The notes under the pieces are model-generated. The model did no database searches. It saw nothing but the letters and a program-made list of their open reading frames with translations, and was not told the origin of the DNA. A DNA stretch of 64,000 nucleotides. Origin: Onchidella celtica. Lineage: Eukaryota > Mollusca > Gastropoda > Systellommatophora > Onchidiidae. Below are positions 9,801 to 18,304 of the stretch, piece by piece (within the stretch, counting starts at the first letter, position 1; every line of letters starts with the position of its first letter). The stretch covers positions 34,155,082 to 34,219,081 of the forward strand of contig OZ007579.1 of assembly GCA_963931925.1 (NCBI GenBank), given 5' to 3'. The position numbers were made by a program, and so were the translations under genes.

Positions 9801-12250
9801 GAATGGGTTTTTTATACCAGTATATTGATAAAAGGATTCCTTGCTTTCAGCTAGAGATGTTATGAATGGTACAAATAGATTAAGCCTTTGAGCCCTGACT
9901 ACCTGATTTTCCCTACACCATATCCCAGGCCTGCTGAGCTCAGGTAACAAATGGTGGGGCACTTGGCACTGGCGTACTGGTGAATAGGGACGTATACAGC
10001 ATAGTGTGTCACTGGTATACCGGTGAACAAAGTTCATTGGGTTAAGAAAGCCTAGAGCTTGTCCATTTGATGTATTCTGTCCAGTAGATTAGTTAATGAA
10101 GATATCTGATATATATATATATTATATCTTATCACCATTTACTAAAACTAGTAATCGGTTTCTGGCTACTTTCCAGGAGAAGCAAAAACCTGCTTTATTT
10201 TGGCACAACTGGTCTAGTTATGGTGAATTTTTGAAAGTTTACTTTACAGTTATTTTTCGGCCAGGAGTCTAGAACCAAGATTATTCGACATGGCTTGGAG
10301 TGTAGTTGAATATGTACAAAAATCAATTTTTCAAATTTTTGATTCCGTATTAGGAATGGTGACAATAATGGGCTTTAGATTATTTATCTGATAATGGCTT
10401 GGTCATTTTGGAAAGGGTCATGGTTGCTTGGTGAAATACATGGAAGGAGGGGAGAGATAACTATTGTGTGTCTGTCTGCTTATGTATCTTTCTGATCTGC
10501 TATCTGTGTTTATGTGTTTCAGATTTTATGTTGTGGCTGCTCACTTGCCTTCTACCATGTGACATTGACTCATTCCTTCACTTGTTTGTAAGTATTACTG
10601 CAGGGTCATGAGCCGGTCAGTTTCAATTCTTGAACCCTTTGTAAAGTTTTAATCACATAAGTTTTGTTTTGATTGGCAATGAGCACTTAGGTAATGCTGT
10701 TGTTTTTTTTTCTGTTCTTCAACAAGCCCATGTGTAGATGGTATGACATAACATCACTGAAACATTACTTTTCTGTATTCCTCAGTTGAAAGCAATTATG
10801 TATGGCTAAGATTTTATGCACTTCTTACTGACCACTGTTTTCAACATTATGCCACTTAAAATGACAGGATTCTCCCTTCCATCAACTTTTGAGAAACTGA
10901 TAATTGAAGTTTCATGTGCTCATAGCTTTTGATGATACACATTTTTTTATTCTTAGTAATACTTACAAATTACCGAATCCACTTGACACTTTGACGCACA
11001 ACGGAGAAGGCCTGTAGAAGTAGTGTGTGGTGTGTAACTCAGGTTAGCCAAAAAGTGGAGATTGAACCTTGTCATTCTAATGGGATGTTTATGCAATTTT
11101 GTATCAACAATCTGGTATTTATTTTTGGACTCTGTCGTATGTTAACTTCAAAGTTCAATCTGTTGTCTCCAGTTTAAACAACCTGGCCATTGTGTATTTA
11201 CTATTGACAATTCCTATTGACATTGTTCATTATCTCTCACTAGCTTGGCCATCAATCTGCTATGTAGCTTTGGTTATTCTGAGAGTTCCACTCAGGGCAG
11301 ACATCAGAACAACTCATCACAAACTCAGGGAGTAAGTATTTTTTCTTTTCTTTTATTCCTCCTGTCTGTCTTTGCCTTTGACAAAATGATTTCACCCCTT
11401 GATATTTGCTTCACGTGTCACAGTTTATTATTGCTTCAGGCCTATGATGTTCTCTGCATTTGCAGCTGACATACCATGTGACAGGTGTTGTCATCTTTTA
11501 TGGCATGGCCAGCATATTAATGTGACAGATTTTGGCATCTCTTTACCTTCACAACTGATTTAAAATGTGTTAGATTTTGTCTTCTCTCAGTCTTCACAAA
11601 TGTCACAAAAATTGCTCTAATAGTTTTGTCACCTCTCTATCATTTGTGGAAATGTGACAGATTTTGTCACCTCTCTGTCTTTAAGATTGTGACAAGTCTT
11701 GTCCTCTCTCTACATCTCAACTGACACAAATGTGACAAATTTTGCCCTCTCTCAATCATAACATCCGACACAGATTTGATACATTCTTTTCTCTCAATCT
11801 CACAATTGACGCACAAATATGACATATTTTGTCTTCTTTCTGCCATCACATCGTCACTTTTCCCTAAACTCTAGTAATCGGTTTTGACTACTTTTCAGGA
11901 GAGGCAATAAGCTGTATTATTTCAGCACAAAATGTCCAGTTATGAGGAATTTTTGAAAGTTTGCTATTCAGTTATTTTTCGGCCTAAAAGTCTAAAACCA
12001 ACATCATTCAATGTGGCTTTGCATTTGAATTTATATTGAAATTGATGTTTCGAATTTTTGAGTTACTATAGTTATAGGGAACCGTGATGACATTTAACAA
12101 ATAAATGTGACAAATTCCATCATTTCTTTCTGTCCCCAGACTTCCAGCCTGATGACCACTACTGCTGCACCCGACCCAACTCAAGCAGGTTCTCAGTATC
12201 TGAAGAGACATGAACTGCAGCAAGATATGATTCGAATAGAACTGGGCTAA
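782..12250 (+). CDS. TMEM241: TMEM241-like Golgi nucleotide-sugar transporter (13 exons)
   Basis: Multi-pass membrane protein of the drug/metabolite-transporter (SLC35/VRG4-like) superfamily. Vertebrate TMEM241 is reported to move UDP-GlcNAc into the Golgi; transport by this protein is inferred from family membership. Joined exons: 782-850, 2807-2853, 3152-3235, 4258-4339, 4601-4678, 4853-4979, 5792-5840, 7358-7393, 8080-8184, 8621-8726, 10523-10587, 11244-11331, 12140-12250. Together they give 1047 nt, 348 aa. Every junction has GT/AG borders and keeps frame. Recognisable family blocks are YVLSELRFTYPTIFQG (exons 1-2), SIYSGSKALASLPIPVFL (exons 4-5) and DPGGYLWVSVHV (exon 6). The chosen ATG at 782 gives an N-terminus close in length to the vertebrate protein. 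An in-frame ATG at 734 would add 16 residues and is preceded by a stop at 725. The protein is about 50 residues longer than human TMEM241 (296 aa as I recall it) because of a Ser/Thr/Gln-rich C-terminal tail in the last two exons. It is convergent with the CAP gene. Confidence 0.93.
1170..1800. mobile_element. ~630-bp TIR element (MITE-like) in TMEM241 intron 1
   Basis: Terminal inverted repeats of about 28-30 bp: the left end reads CCACTAACCTCAACGGAAGT at 1181-1200 and the right end is its near-complement at 1771-1790. ACAAAT occurs just outside both ends (1164-1169 and 1801-1806), a possible target-site duplication. No transposase ORF is seen inside. An internal inverted repeat around CGGAAGTTACTTCCG (1614-1628) adds secondary structure. 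Confidence 0.65.
1932..2241. repeat. Tandem duplication of a 155-bp unit (intron 1)
   Basis: Copy 1 at 1932-2086 and copy 2 at 2087-2241, both starting CCTATAAATTTATGTTG. They share nearly the whole unit with a few substitutions. Lies within TMEM241 intron 1. Confidence 0.85.
2338..2358. repeat. Poly-C/G run
   Basis: A C homopolymer of about 13 with further C-rich bases following. One of many long G/C runs in the window (see findings). Confidence 0.8.
2807..2853 (+). CDS. TMEM241: TMEM241 coding exon 2
   Basis: Acceptor AACCAG before 2807, donor GTAAGT after 2853. It encodes YVLSELRFTYPTIFQ plus two bases of a Gly codon. This is the most recognisable N-terminal signature of TMEM241 (the vertebrate counterpart reads YVLSVLKFTYPTLFQG). 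Confidence 0.93.
3152..3235 (+). CDS. TMEM241: TMEM241 coding exon 3
   Basis: Acceptor TCTCCAG, donor GTAAGT. Encodes WQTLVGVIMFRALLTTGHIE and the loop leading to the next membrane segment, ending in a split Trp codon. The WQTL motif matches the family start of transmembrane helix 2. Confidence 0.92.
3564..3892. repeat. Tandem duplication of a 165-bp unit (intron 3)
   Basis: Copy 1 begins at 3564 (ATTAGTGCCCTGTACC) and copy 2 at 3729 (ATTAGTGTCCTTTACT). They keep the same order of motifs (ATCCTGGGATGT, AATGTCTTGAAATAGTA), with divergence suggesting an older duplication than the intron 1 pair. Confidence 0.8.
4258..4339 (+). CDS. TMEM241: TMEM241 coding exon 4
   Basis: Acceptor TATCAG, donor GTAAGT, ends phase 0. 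Encodes HEYGLWLPGMMCFLISIYSG followed by SKALASL. The Y-S/A-G-S-K/R-A-L motif is typical of the VRG4/TMEM241 transporters. Confidence 0.93.
4601..4678 (+). CDS. TMEM241: TMEM241 coding exon 5
   Basis: Acceptor TTTTCAG, donor GTAAGA, 26 codons in phase 0. Encodes PIPVFLVMQNIILVFKATTD and LVLHKQ, corresponding to the vertebrate IPVFLTLHN segment. Confidence 0.92.
4853..4979 (+). CDS. TMEM241: TMEM241 coding exon 6
   Basis: Acceptor TTCCAG, donor GTGAGT. The largest coding exon of the gene (127 nt). Encodes a hydrophobic helix (YLMLMLSVMSAMAVA), then DPQYDPGGYLWVSVHVISS, matching the conserved NPDGYFWAIIH region of vertebrate TMEM241. Confidence 0.93.
5792..5840 (+). CDS. TMEM241: TMEM241 coding exon 7
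   Basis: Acceptor ATCTCAG, donor GTAAGT; 49 nt. Joins exon 6 through a split Gly codon and encodes IFEVYTSLMKGRLKF. This aligns by position with the GAYKILQKSQK loop of the vertebrate protein. Confidence 0.85.
6129..6873 (-). pseudogene. Possible piggyBac-like transposon relic (intron 7)
   Basis: Bounded on the left by TTAACCTTTTGTTGCG (6129) and on the right by a weak inverted match ending GACGAAGGGGTTGA (6860-6873). Minus-strand reading from about 6470 gives DEEFEGHEYCNSGSEYM, a stop, then Ser/Asp-rich sequence. A second frame gives a Lys-rich stretch (KALKRGGLPAKKSKSELSPD). The acidic DEEF-G-type start and the TTAA end suggest the N-terminal region of a piggyBac-type transposase, but no catalytic domain is present and several stops interrupt it. 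The assignment is tentative; it could be an unrelated MITE. Confidence 0.3.
7358..7393 (+). CDS. TMEM241: TMEM241 coding exon 8 (36-nt microexon)
   Basis: Acceptor CTTTCAG, donor GTAAAT. Encodes PTERLFCCYFY flanked by split codons. It corresponds to the vertebrate segment before the central helix. It is short, but both flanking phases (2 and 2) require it, which supports it. Confidence 0.82.
8080..8184 (+). CDS. TMEM241: TMEM241 coding exon 9
   Basis: Acceptor ACTCAG, donor GTGAGA. Encodes VIVLAPSSYFLGDALEAARF and PYLYFAKFYVGCIL. The P-(Y/F)-L-Y-F motif matches vertebrate FPFLYFYRFHGSC. Confidence 0.92.
8263..8278. repeat. Poly-G run
   Basis: An uninterrupted G tract of about 14 in TMEM241 intron 9. 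It could form G-quadruplex DNA; no function is inferred. Confidence 0.8.
8621..8726 (+). CDS. TMEM241: TMEM241 coding exon 10
   Basis: Acceptor GGCTAG, donor GTCAGT, ends phase 0. Encodes SGVLGMLLNLNAIRLHELSG and STSSILDVRAVQGVSK, the counterpart of the vertebrate helix and loop GFLGFFLMFSTVKLKN. Confidence 0.88.
9297..9545. repeat. Dispersed repeat family E, copy 1
   Basis: Shares an extended segment with 18305-18535. Both include AAGACCA, then a CCTCYMMARARG stretch, then CTATGGAAATTRAGATTT and a CAGCCATTTTT-like block. Probably a MITE or LINE fragment; no ends are defined. Confidence 0.6.
9880..10045. mobile_element. TTAA-flanked piggyBac-type MITE, copy 1 (166 bp)
   Basis: TTAA at both ends (9880-9883 and 10042-10045). 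Inverted ends are TTAAGCCTTTGAGCCC and, from the other side, TTAACCCAATGAACTTTG. The core ACCGGTATACCAGTGAC-like sequence (reverse strand) matches the copy at 23643-23818. The TTAA target is characteristic of the piggyBac superfamily. Confidence 0.65.
10145..10365 (+). repeat. Dispersed repeat family D, copy 1
   Basis: About 220 bp starting AGTAATCGGTTTCTGGCTAC and containing AGTTATTTTTCGGCC. A second copy in the same orientation is at 11868-12092, an inverted copy at 17958-18185, and fragments at 13700-13756 and 26733-26795. No coding capacity. Confidence 0.7.
10523..10587 (+). CDS. TMEM241: TMEM241 coding exon 11
   Basis: Acceptor TTTCAG, donor GTAAGT. Encodes ILCCGCSLAFYHVTLTHSFT plus a Cys and a split Phe codon. 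This is a penultimate membrane helix in the position of vertebrate IITAGLSILLFDAILTSAT. Confidence 0.87.
10861..11077 (-). mobile_element. MITE family B, copy 1
   Basis: About 215-bp element with inverted ends of the form ATGACAAGGTTCTAACTCCC; inverted ends at this copy are ATGACAGGATTCTCCC and GAACCTTGTCAT. Internal landmarks are CATCAACTTTTGAGAAACTG and CCGAATCC, then GTAGAAGTAGT. Related copies are at 20859, 37100, 41414 and 52566. Confidence 0.75.
11244..11331 (+). CDS. TMEM241: TMEM241 coding exon 12
   Basis: Acceptor TCACTAG, donor GTAAGT, ends phase 0. Encodes the last helix LAINLLCSFGYSESS, then a polar tail starting TQGRHQNNSSQTQG. An alternative acceptor at 11171 (CTCCAG) was considered, but it brings an early stop. 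The chosen acceptor keeps frame with exons 11 and 13. Confidence 0.85.
11868..12092 (+). repeat. Dispersed repeat family D, copy 2 (before the last TMEM241 exon)
   Basis: Begins AGTAATCGGTTTTGACTAC and ends near ATAGGGAACCGTGATGAC. It lies about 50 bases upstream of the last TMEM241 coding exon, so the branch point and polypyrimidine tract of that exon lie close to repeat-derived sequence. Confidence 0.7.
12140..12250 (+). CDS. TMEM241: TMEM241 coding exon 13 with stop
   Basis: Acceptor TCCCCAG, 36 codons then TAA at 12248-12250. Encodes a hydrophilic tail starting TSSLMTTTAAPDPTQAGSQY and ending IRIELG. Vertebrate TMEM241 ends near the last helix, so this tail looks lineage-specific. It fits the frame perfectly but has no family match that I can recognise. 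Confidence 0.75.
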   Translation, partial: TSSLMTTTAAPDPTQAGSQYLKRHELQQDMIRIELG

Positions 12251-12882
12251 GTTGATTTGTTGATGTAATACTAATAGACTTTAGTATCTTGGCTGTGATC
12301 ACTCAAAAGTACATCGCTGGCTCTGTCATGGAATCAGGCATGTGCATTTGCACTGCAGCATATGACATCCCTTTTTTGACAAATATTCCAAGAACTCCTC
12401 GAAGAAAGTTTTTTCTTTCAATAGGCCAAGGAGAATACATTATTTCAAATCTTTGTTTGAATCACTAAAACTGCATGTAAGATAAGAATACATTTTAAGT
12501 AAAACCTTTTTTTTCCACAAAACTATATTAATTCTTTGGCACTTGCGCTATTTTATGACAGGGCCAGTGACATGTTTTGTGTAGTTGGACAGAACTGCAC
12601 TCTCAAGCGGCTTTGATATTGGAAAGCTTGAGATTACATCAAGTTGTGGCCACGCATATGTATATATCTTACTAATGACCAATGCCATAATATATGTGCA
12701 ATAATGTATTTTGTAGAAAATTTGTCCACATCGCGATGTATATACATGTATACACATTACATTCTATCCATATCTCTTGTCCCCTTTTTAAAAATCTATA
12801 CAAGCTAGTCCCAAAGTTTCTTGTAGTACAGAAACTCAATTTTCTTTTTCTTCCATTTAATTACATTAATGCACCATGTACA

Positions 12883-13134
12883 TTAACCCTTTTGCTGCCA
12901 AGCCCAAATGTCTTTCCTCCCTTTAAACCACCAGAATAATGGGTTATCCAGGTAGAAAGACAGCAGGAAATAGTAAAATTAGGAGTGCAAAACATGCCAG
13001 ATCAATGATGGCAGATACACTGGCCTCATGGCAGTTTTAGCATGAAATGGTAGGGCCGATATATCAGCCATGCAGCAGTCTTCTGCAACATATGATCGGC
13101 CGATATATTGGCCTAGTGGCAGCAAGAGAGTTAA
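12883..13134. mobile_element. TTAA-flanked MITE in the probable TMEM241 3' UTR (252 bp)
   Basis: TTAACCCTTTTGCTGCC at the left end and its near-perfect complement (GGCAGCAAGAGAGTTAA) at the right end, each including a TTAA. The core has repeated GGCCGATATAT motifs. A related fragment lies at 35240-35385. piggyBac-type by its target site; no ORF. Confidence 0.75.
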
Positions 13135-13239
13135 TACCTTTGGCATCATTTCCACTCTCTCCAGTTAAGCACAAAATAATGAATCTCCACTGTCCCATTC
13201 AAGTATTTTCTTATTTTCACTTTCTCAGTCATCCATAAT

Positions 13240-13245
13240 AATAAA
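13240..13245 (+). promoter_or_regulatory. Candidate TMEM241 polyadenylation signal
   Basis: AATAAA about 1 kb after the TMEM241 stop codon. It is the first canonical hexamer I noticed downstream of 12250. If used, the 3' UTR would contain the MITE at 12883-13134. No transcript evidence is available. Confidence 0.35.
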
Positions 13246-13282
13246 TTGTACTTTCATTTTACATTTGAAACTCCTGCAGCTC

Positions 13283-13770
13283 ATTTTTTCAAGAGGCTAT
13301 TTCGAGGGCCGCATGACAAACTGTCATAACTCAACTTTTTTTACAAATTGAGATATTTGACATGCTTGTACCCCCATGACAGCTCGCAGGTAGTGTTATA
13401 AGTTGGAGGTTAAATTCTGAATATTAATGATTCTTAGCCCTCAAAAGGGCTGTTTGGTCTGGACTTAGGAGAAAAAAAAGAAGAGGAAGAAGGAGAAAGC
13501 TAAAGAAGAGGAAGGGAAGACTTGGCAGAGGATGGCAAGAAGCAAGAAAAAACGGGTCAAATGAAAAGACAAATAAAAACAAGGAAAGTGGTATGAATGC
13601 TAAGAACAATGATCCTCTTAAAACAAAGTCTTCAAACCGGAATCTATGGAATATTAATGTTTCTAAAATAGGGTCACTAACAAGTCTGATAAAAAAGATG
13701 TTCAGTTTTTTGCTTCTCCTGAAATATTTGCGAAAAACTGAGTAACTGTAGTTTAACATGGCTGTCGAAT
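13283..13770. repeat. Dispersed repeat family H, copy 1
   Basis: Contains AATTGAGATATTTGACATGC, TGTTATAAGTTGGAGGTTAA and AGTCTGATAAAAAAGATGTT. These recur in the same order at 61527-61765 and, more weakly, at 63555-63870. The middle of this copy holds a purine-rich insertion (13467-13560) absent from the others. Confidence 0.6.
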
Positions 13771-14179
13771 TTAGGGTGGAAAAAGTCCTGTAGATTCCTG
13801 TAGTTTATATTTAGCTCATCATTTGTGTGTGTGCCTGGAGAAAGGTGCCAGTTGTCGCAAATTTTGGATTTTGAGATAAGGGCATATTCTTCTAGAAAAT
13901 TCAGTGCTGAACATGCTGCTTTTAAAATTTTAACAATGTCTTAAGTAGTTTTGAAGACATGGCACATTTTGTAAGACAGGGGAAAAACAAACTTTTGAGA
14001 AAAACAGCTTTAACAGCTCACTCCCATGACAGACTTTTTGGATATTGTTGGGGGAGCGTAGTTTTATTATAAAGGCAAATAGGGAAACTACTGAGTTGTG
14101 TTCACTGCTCATCTCTAGCTTTCTATGTAAAATACTGCGCTCTCATAACAAGATCCAAAAAACTTCCGACTTGGCGGTT

Positions 14180-14276
14180 TTTAGGGGACCGTGGCATGTT
14201 ACACGGTAAACTATAGATGAGCAGTGAACTCTACTCAGTATTATCTCTATAACGGCTTTGTAATTAGTCCACGGTC
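14180..14276 (-). mobile_element. Family A MITE core inside the foldback element
   Basis: Begins TAGGGGACCGTGGCATGTTA and ends with the complement, TTAGTCCACGGTCC. About 97 bp, AT-rich centre. It is related to copies at 40974-41208 and 49577-49678. A partial copy in the opposite orientation is at 14523-14570. Confidence 0.7.
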
Positions 14277-14614
14277 CGCCTGAAGAAAGGTACCAGTTGT
14301 CGGTACAGCTGTTTTTGAGCTAGGGGGTGAAATGGTAGAAAAAGTCGTGACTAGTCGAAAATCTACTTCTAGCAGAAAACACAAGTAGTTTTATTATAAA
14401 GGCAAATAGGGAAAATAGTATATGAAAAGAATTTTGGAATATTTTATGTTTAAATATTATTTTATTAATTATTAGTACAACATGTGACTCTTCAAGAAGT
14501 AATATTGAAGTGATTGTTGCTAGGGGACCGTGGACTAATTACAAAGCCGTTATAGAGATAATATATGGCCTTTAGCGTCTTTACAGACGGTCTTAGCAGC
14601 TAGAATATTCACTT

Positions 14615-15604
14615 TCACTTTGACTGACAGCTTCTCTCGTGGCTTATTCTACCAATGTTTGACCCGAGAGTGCGATGGCAGTGATTGCAGGTCAGTCTTT
14701 TGGGTTCACTTTGGCGAGTGTTTTCATTCCGCCTCTGTCGTTTTGTCAGGTATGTTTCTTTTGCCTTGAAGTCTATTGCGAGCGTGCCACTGCGCAATTT
14801 TTGTCTCCATCTGCTTCGATCACTTGCAAGGTTCTCCCATTCATTGGGGTCGATGTTGAATGCTTTCATCGTGACCCTGCAAGTGTCTTTGAATCGCAGA
14901 TGTGGCCTACCTCTGGGTCGGTTGCCAGTAGCAAGTTCCCCGTAGAGAATTTGTCTGGGGATGCGATCATTTTCCATACGGTGGAGATGTCCAAGCCACC
15001 GCAGTCTTTTTTTGCCTAGGAGAGCCTGAGTTGATGGAATGTTGGCTCGGCTGAGAACTTCGATATTTGAGATCCTGTCTTGCCACTTGATCTTGAGAAT
15101 TTTGCGTAGGCAGCGCAGGTGGAAGGAGTTGAGGGATCTTTCATGTTTGGAGTAGGTGGTCCATGTCTCTGAGCCATACAGCAGGGTGCTTAGGACGCAA
15201 GTTTGGTACACGAGTACCTTTGTTTTGATGGTCAGCTTGCTATTGTTCCACACCCTTTTTGAGAGTTTGCCAAAAGCTGTGGCCGCCTTTCCTATTCTGG
15301 CATTTATTTCAGTTGTTATGTCTGTGCTACCACTGATGGTTGAGCCTAGGTAGCAGAATTTTCCCACTTGCTCCAGAGGAGAGCCATTCAGCATGATTGG
15401 GTTGGAGTTTCTCAAGCCTTGTGTCAAAACTACAGTTTTTGAGACACTGATCTTTAGCATGAATTTGTCACAGGCTTTGGCAAGGCTATTGATGAGAGCC
15501 TGGAGCGTGGTTTCATCGTGGGCCACAGAATAGAGATAATACTGAGCTGTTAAAGCTGTTTTTCTCAAAAGTTTGTTTTTGCCCTGTCTTACAAAATGTG
15601 CCAT
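14615..15604 (-). pseudogene. LINE ORF2 C-terminal fragment (reverse transcriptase and zinc knuckle)
   Basis: A 329-codon open frame matching the C-terminal half of a non-LTR retrotransposon polyprotein. Landmarks are YLYSVAHDETTLQALINSLA (just after where the catalytic YADD motif would lie), KTVVL, YLGSTISG, KTKVLVYQTCVLSTLLYGSE, HLRCLRKILKIKWQDRISN and RWLGHLHRM. These are followed by a GNRPRGRPHLRFKD segment and a terminal CNHCHRTLGSNIGRISHERSC finger. The first 20-odd codons after the chosen ATG are read from the foldback arm, not from LINE sequence, so the frame is a fusion. The endonuclease, fingers and palm with YADD are absent, so the product cannot be an active polymerase. The 3' end looks intact. 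Confidence 0.85.
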
Positions 15605-16585
15605 ATCTTCAAAACTACTTAAGATATTGTTAAAATTTTAAAAGCAGCATGTTCAGCACTGAATTTTCTAGAAGAATATGCCCTTATCTCAAAATCCAAA
15701 ATTTGCGACAACTGGTACCTTTCTCCAGGCACACACACATTTGTCTGTCGTCCATGGCAGATTTACCATGCAGGAATATTTGTTTGTGTGTTGATTTATC
15801 GCTCAAATGAAGATCACAGAAATGTAAAGTTGTGTTTTCATGTGAACAGAAATGCCAGTGGAAACCTCAAAAATCTATCAAGTAGTTAAAAGAAAGAGTG
15901 TTTTCATGGCTATGGAAATGATGTATCCGCACACATGAAAACATTCTTTTTATTCCACTACTTGAAGTGTTTTGATGTTTCCACACATGTGAATACCCAG
16001 CTTTACACATGTAGTTATTAATGTGACAAGATTTGGTTATAATGTCATGTAAGTAAAATATTGAGAAGAAAAGTAAGATTTCCTGCCTTTTTTCCTGTAT
16101 TTTTCACTTATAAAATAGAAAGACTAGCGCAAATTTATGTTTTGGTATACTGGAGGAGGCGGGTATATTGTAAGATGGTATGTCTGTGTACAGGAATGAG
16201 ATATTTCTGTAACTTTATTCAGATTCTTGTAAGGTGACGAAAAAAAAGGGTGGGTGATGAACATCGAGAGTCATGAACTCAGTGTGTGGCTGGGGTTATA
16301 GAAGATGTCAGGAAGTTAAAGGCCGAAACATCTAATGAAAGAATCCACTCTTCCTCTGAAGATCGTCATCTGCCTTGCCCCACCTGAGGAGTTCCTCACC
16401 ACTATCTGCCCTAATTTGGCAGTGACTCATATCATCGGTTTCATGACGAAGGAGTGAATAGATGCACAGCTGTTATTATCTATTCGCCCCTTTATCATGA
16501 AATTGATGATATATGTAATGTCTGTGGGGGCTGGGCAGGAGTTTTGATGAGAATAAAAACAGAATCTGGAGAAAAGTTTATGTTG

Positions 16586-17166
16586 TCATTGCTTTATGAT
16601 AATGGCACATGTCAGACTTATGTCTAAAGGCAACTGATGGTTCATTTCATTCCTGAGCATGAGGGCTGTCAGGTTATATTGTAGAAAAAGAAATGTGCCA
16701 ATAGGTAGGATGTGCATGACTTCACAGAATGTTTTTGTTTTGATCCTCCTACACTGAAGATGGCCGGTGGATCAGCTGATTAGTGTAACTTCAAGATATG
16801 TCTAAGCAGTTAAAATGCCTGCTGGTTGTATTGTAGTTGATTGTTATGACAGGGGTGGAAAGGATGGATCCAAGCTGCTCAGATTCCCTACCATCAGTGT
16901 AAACAAGGGGAGGAAGTGAAAGACTTGACAGAACGTCTCCCATTGAACATGTACACACATGCCATTGTTTACTGTAGTGAACAACTCTTAGCTCGCCATT
17001 GGTTGGTTCGCGACGCCTGCCGCGCTGGCAGTGCAAAATCAGCTAACGAATCAAAATCAATGCTACAATGGCCATGGTGGTCCGCCGGTCCTTACACTAA
17101 AGATGGCGGATATGCACATTGTACCTATAGGGAAATGTAATAATCCAATAGAATCATAATGGCATG
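16586..17166 (+). mobile_element. MITE family C, copy 1, split by a nested insertion
   Basis: Left part 16586-16706 (TCATTGCTTTATGATAATGG ... AAATGTGCCAATAG). The remainder resumes at about 17130 (GGAAATGTAATAATCCAATA) and runs to 17166, where the next copy starts. The 3' third is missing. The break coincides with the ends of a separate inverted-repeat insertion. Confidence 0.7.
16704..17129. mobile_element. ~425-bp element nested in MITE family C
   Basis: Occupies the gap within the family C copy. Its ends are inverted: ATAGGTAGGATGTGCAT at the left and, read from the other strand, ATAGGTACAATGTGCAT at the right. Internal AAGATGGCCGG and complementary GCCATCTTTAGTG segments extend the terminal symmetry. 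No transposase ORF is seen. Confidence 0.65.
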
Positions 17167-17408
17167 TCACTGCCCTATGATAATGGCGTATGTCAGACTT
17201 ACGCCTAAAGATAACTGATGGTTTATTTCATTTCTGAGCATGAGGGCCATTGGATTATATTATAGAAAAAGAAATGCACCAATAGGAAAAGGTAATAATC
17301 CAATAGAATCATAATGGCATCAGTCACCAAATGACAGGAAAAGAAACAGTTTTTTTCTTAACATGTCAAGTGTCAAAAATGACTTATGCCATTAGCATAG
17401 AGCAGTGA
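17167..17408 (+). mobile_element. MITE family C, copy 2 (full length, 242 bp)
   Basis: Starts TCACTGCCCTATGATAATGG and ends with the complement, GCCATTAGCATAGAGCAGTGA. Internal landmarks are GAGCATGAGGGC, AGAAAAAGAAATGCACCAAT and CACCAAATGACAGGAAAAGA. Full copies are also at 30959, 61147 and 62011. Confidence 0.8.
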
Positions 17409-17957
17409 CAATGTAGGGAAACAATTGTTTTTGTTTTTGTTTGTTACTATTAACTGTAGGCATCGTAGAAGAATTAGAAGGTTTTTATATGGTTCTTGTT
17501 GTTGGCCAATCCAAACCACTTTAACGGTGAAGTATGTTAACATTTCCTGTTGTGTTTCTACCAGTGATACTGGTCCATCAGGAATAGTGAAAATCAATTT
17601 TTTGTGACTTTGGTTGTGTTTCCCCTGTAGTTTTCAACATGGACAGCTGTAATTTTGTGTGACCAGCAGCTTGAACTCTGTGAATGAACACTCTTACTGA
17701 ACATGATAATTATTGCTGTAACTGCTCTATATGATTGACCACCTGTGTAATGGGAGAAAGCTGTAAATATATGACTGACCAAGTGAAATTGTGTGACTGA
17801 CCAGCTTTATTTCTGATTGAACAACTGTAATTGTGTGGTAGTAAATGTAATTCAAATTGTAAATGTGAGGCGACGGAAAATAATTGGTAAAGACACTGCT
17901 GCTCAAGTTGACAAATTCAACAAACTGAAGGTTGGGACTGAAATTATCACTGTTCCC

Positions 17958-18185
17958 AGAAACTTTAGTAGCTCAAAAATTTGAAAAATTGATTTTTATG
18001 TATTGAAGTGCATTCATAGTTGCATCCAATGATCTTGGTAATAGACTCCTAAACCAAAAAATAACCAAAAAGCAAAGTTTCAAAAATCCATTGTATCAAG
18101 ACCAGCTGTGCTCAGATAAAAGTTTTTTGCTTCTCCTGAAAATTAGCCAAAACTGATCATTACAGTTTTTGGGGAAAGGTGATGA
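17958..18185 (-). repeat. Dispersed repeat family D, inverted copy
   Basis: The reverse strand matches the copies at 10145 and 11868: the CTTCTCCTGAAAATTAGCC block here is the complement of the TACTTTCCAGGAGAAG block there. Diverged. Confidence 0.6.
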
Positions 18186-18304
18186 AATACAGTTTTTGGT
18201 TTTTGTCAATTGAGATTATGATGTCTGCCATTATTTTCTATTAAGAGAATGATAAATTTTTACTCCAACCATCAGCTTGATTATTTTGCTACACGATTGA
18301 CTGC

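Larger units (their letters stand above)
13821..15740. mobile_element. 1.9-kb foldback element enclosing LINE coding sequence
   Basis: Inverted arms of about 197-200 bp at 13821-14020 and 15544-15740 differ at only a few positions. Landmarks in both are GTGTGTGCCTGGAGAAAGGT, TCTAGAAAATTCAGTGCTGA and TTTTGAGAAAAACAGCTTTA. The loop contains an inner MITE (family A) at 14180-14276, a partial second family A segment at 14523-14570 and most of a 330-codon LINE ORF on the minus strand. The close identity of the arms implies recent formation. Confidence 0.8.

Noticed and set aside
11171..11243. Upstream acceptor (CTCCAG) for TMEM241 exon 12
   Set aside because: It leads to an in-frame stop within a few codons; the acceptor at 11243 continues the conserved last helix.
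14675..15353. Plus-strand open frames opposite the LINE fragment
   Set aside because: Shadows of the minus-strand LINE frame, which has clear family motifs.
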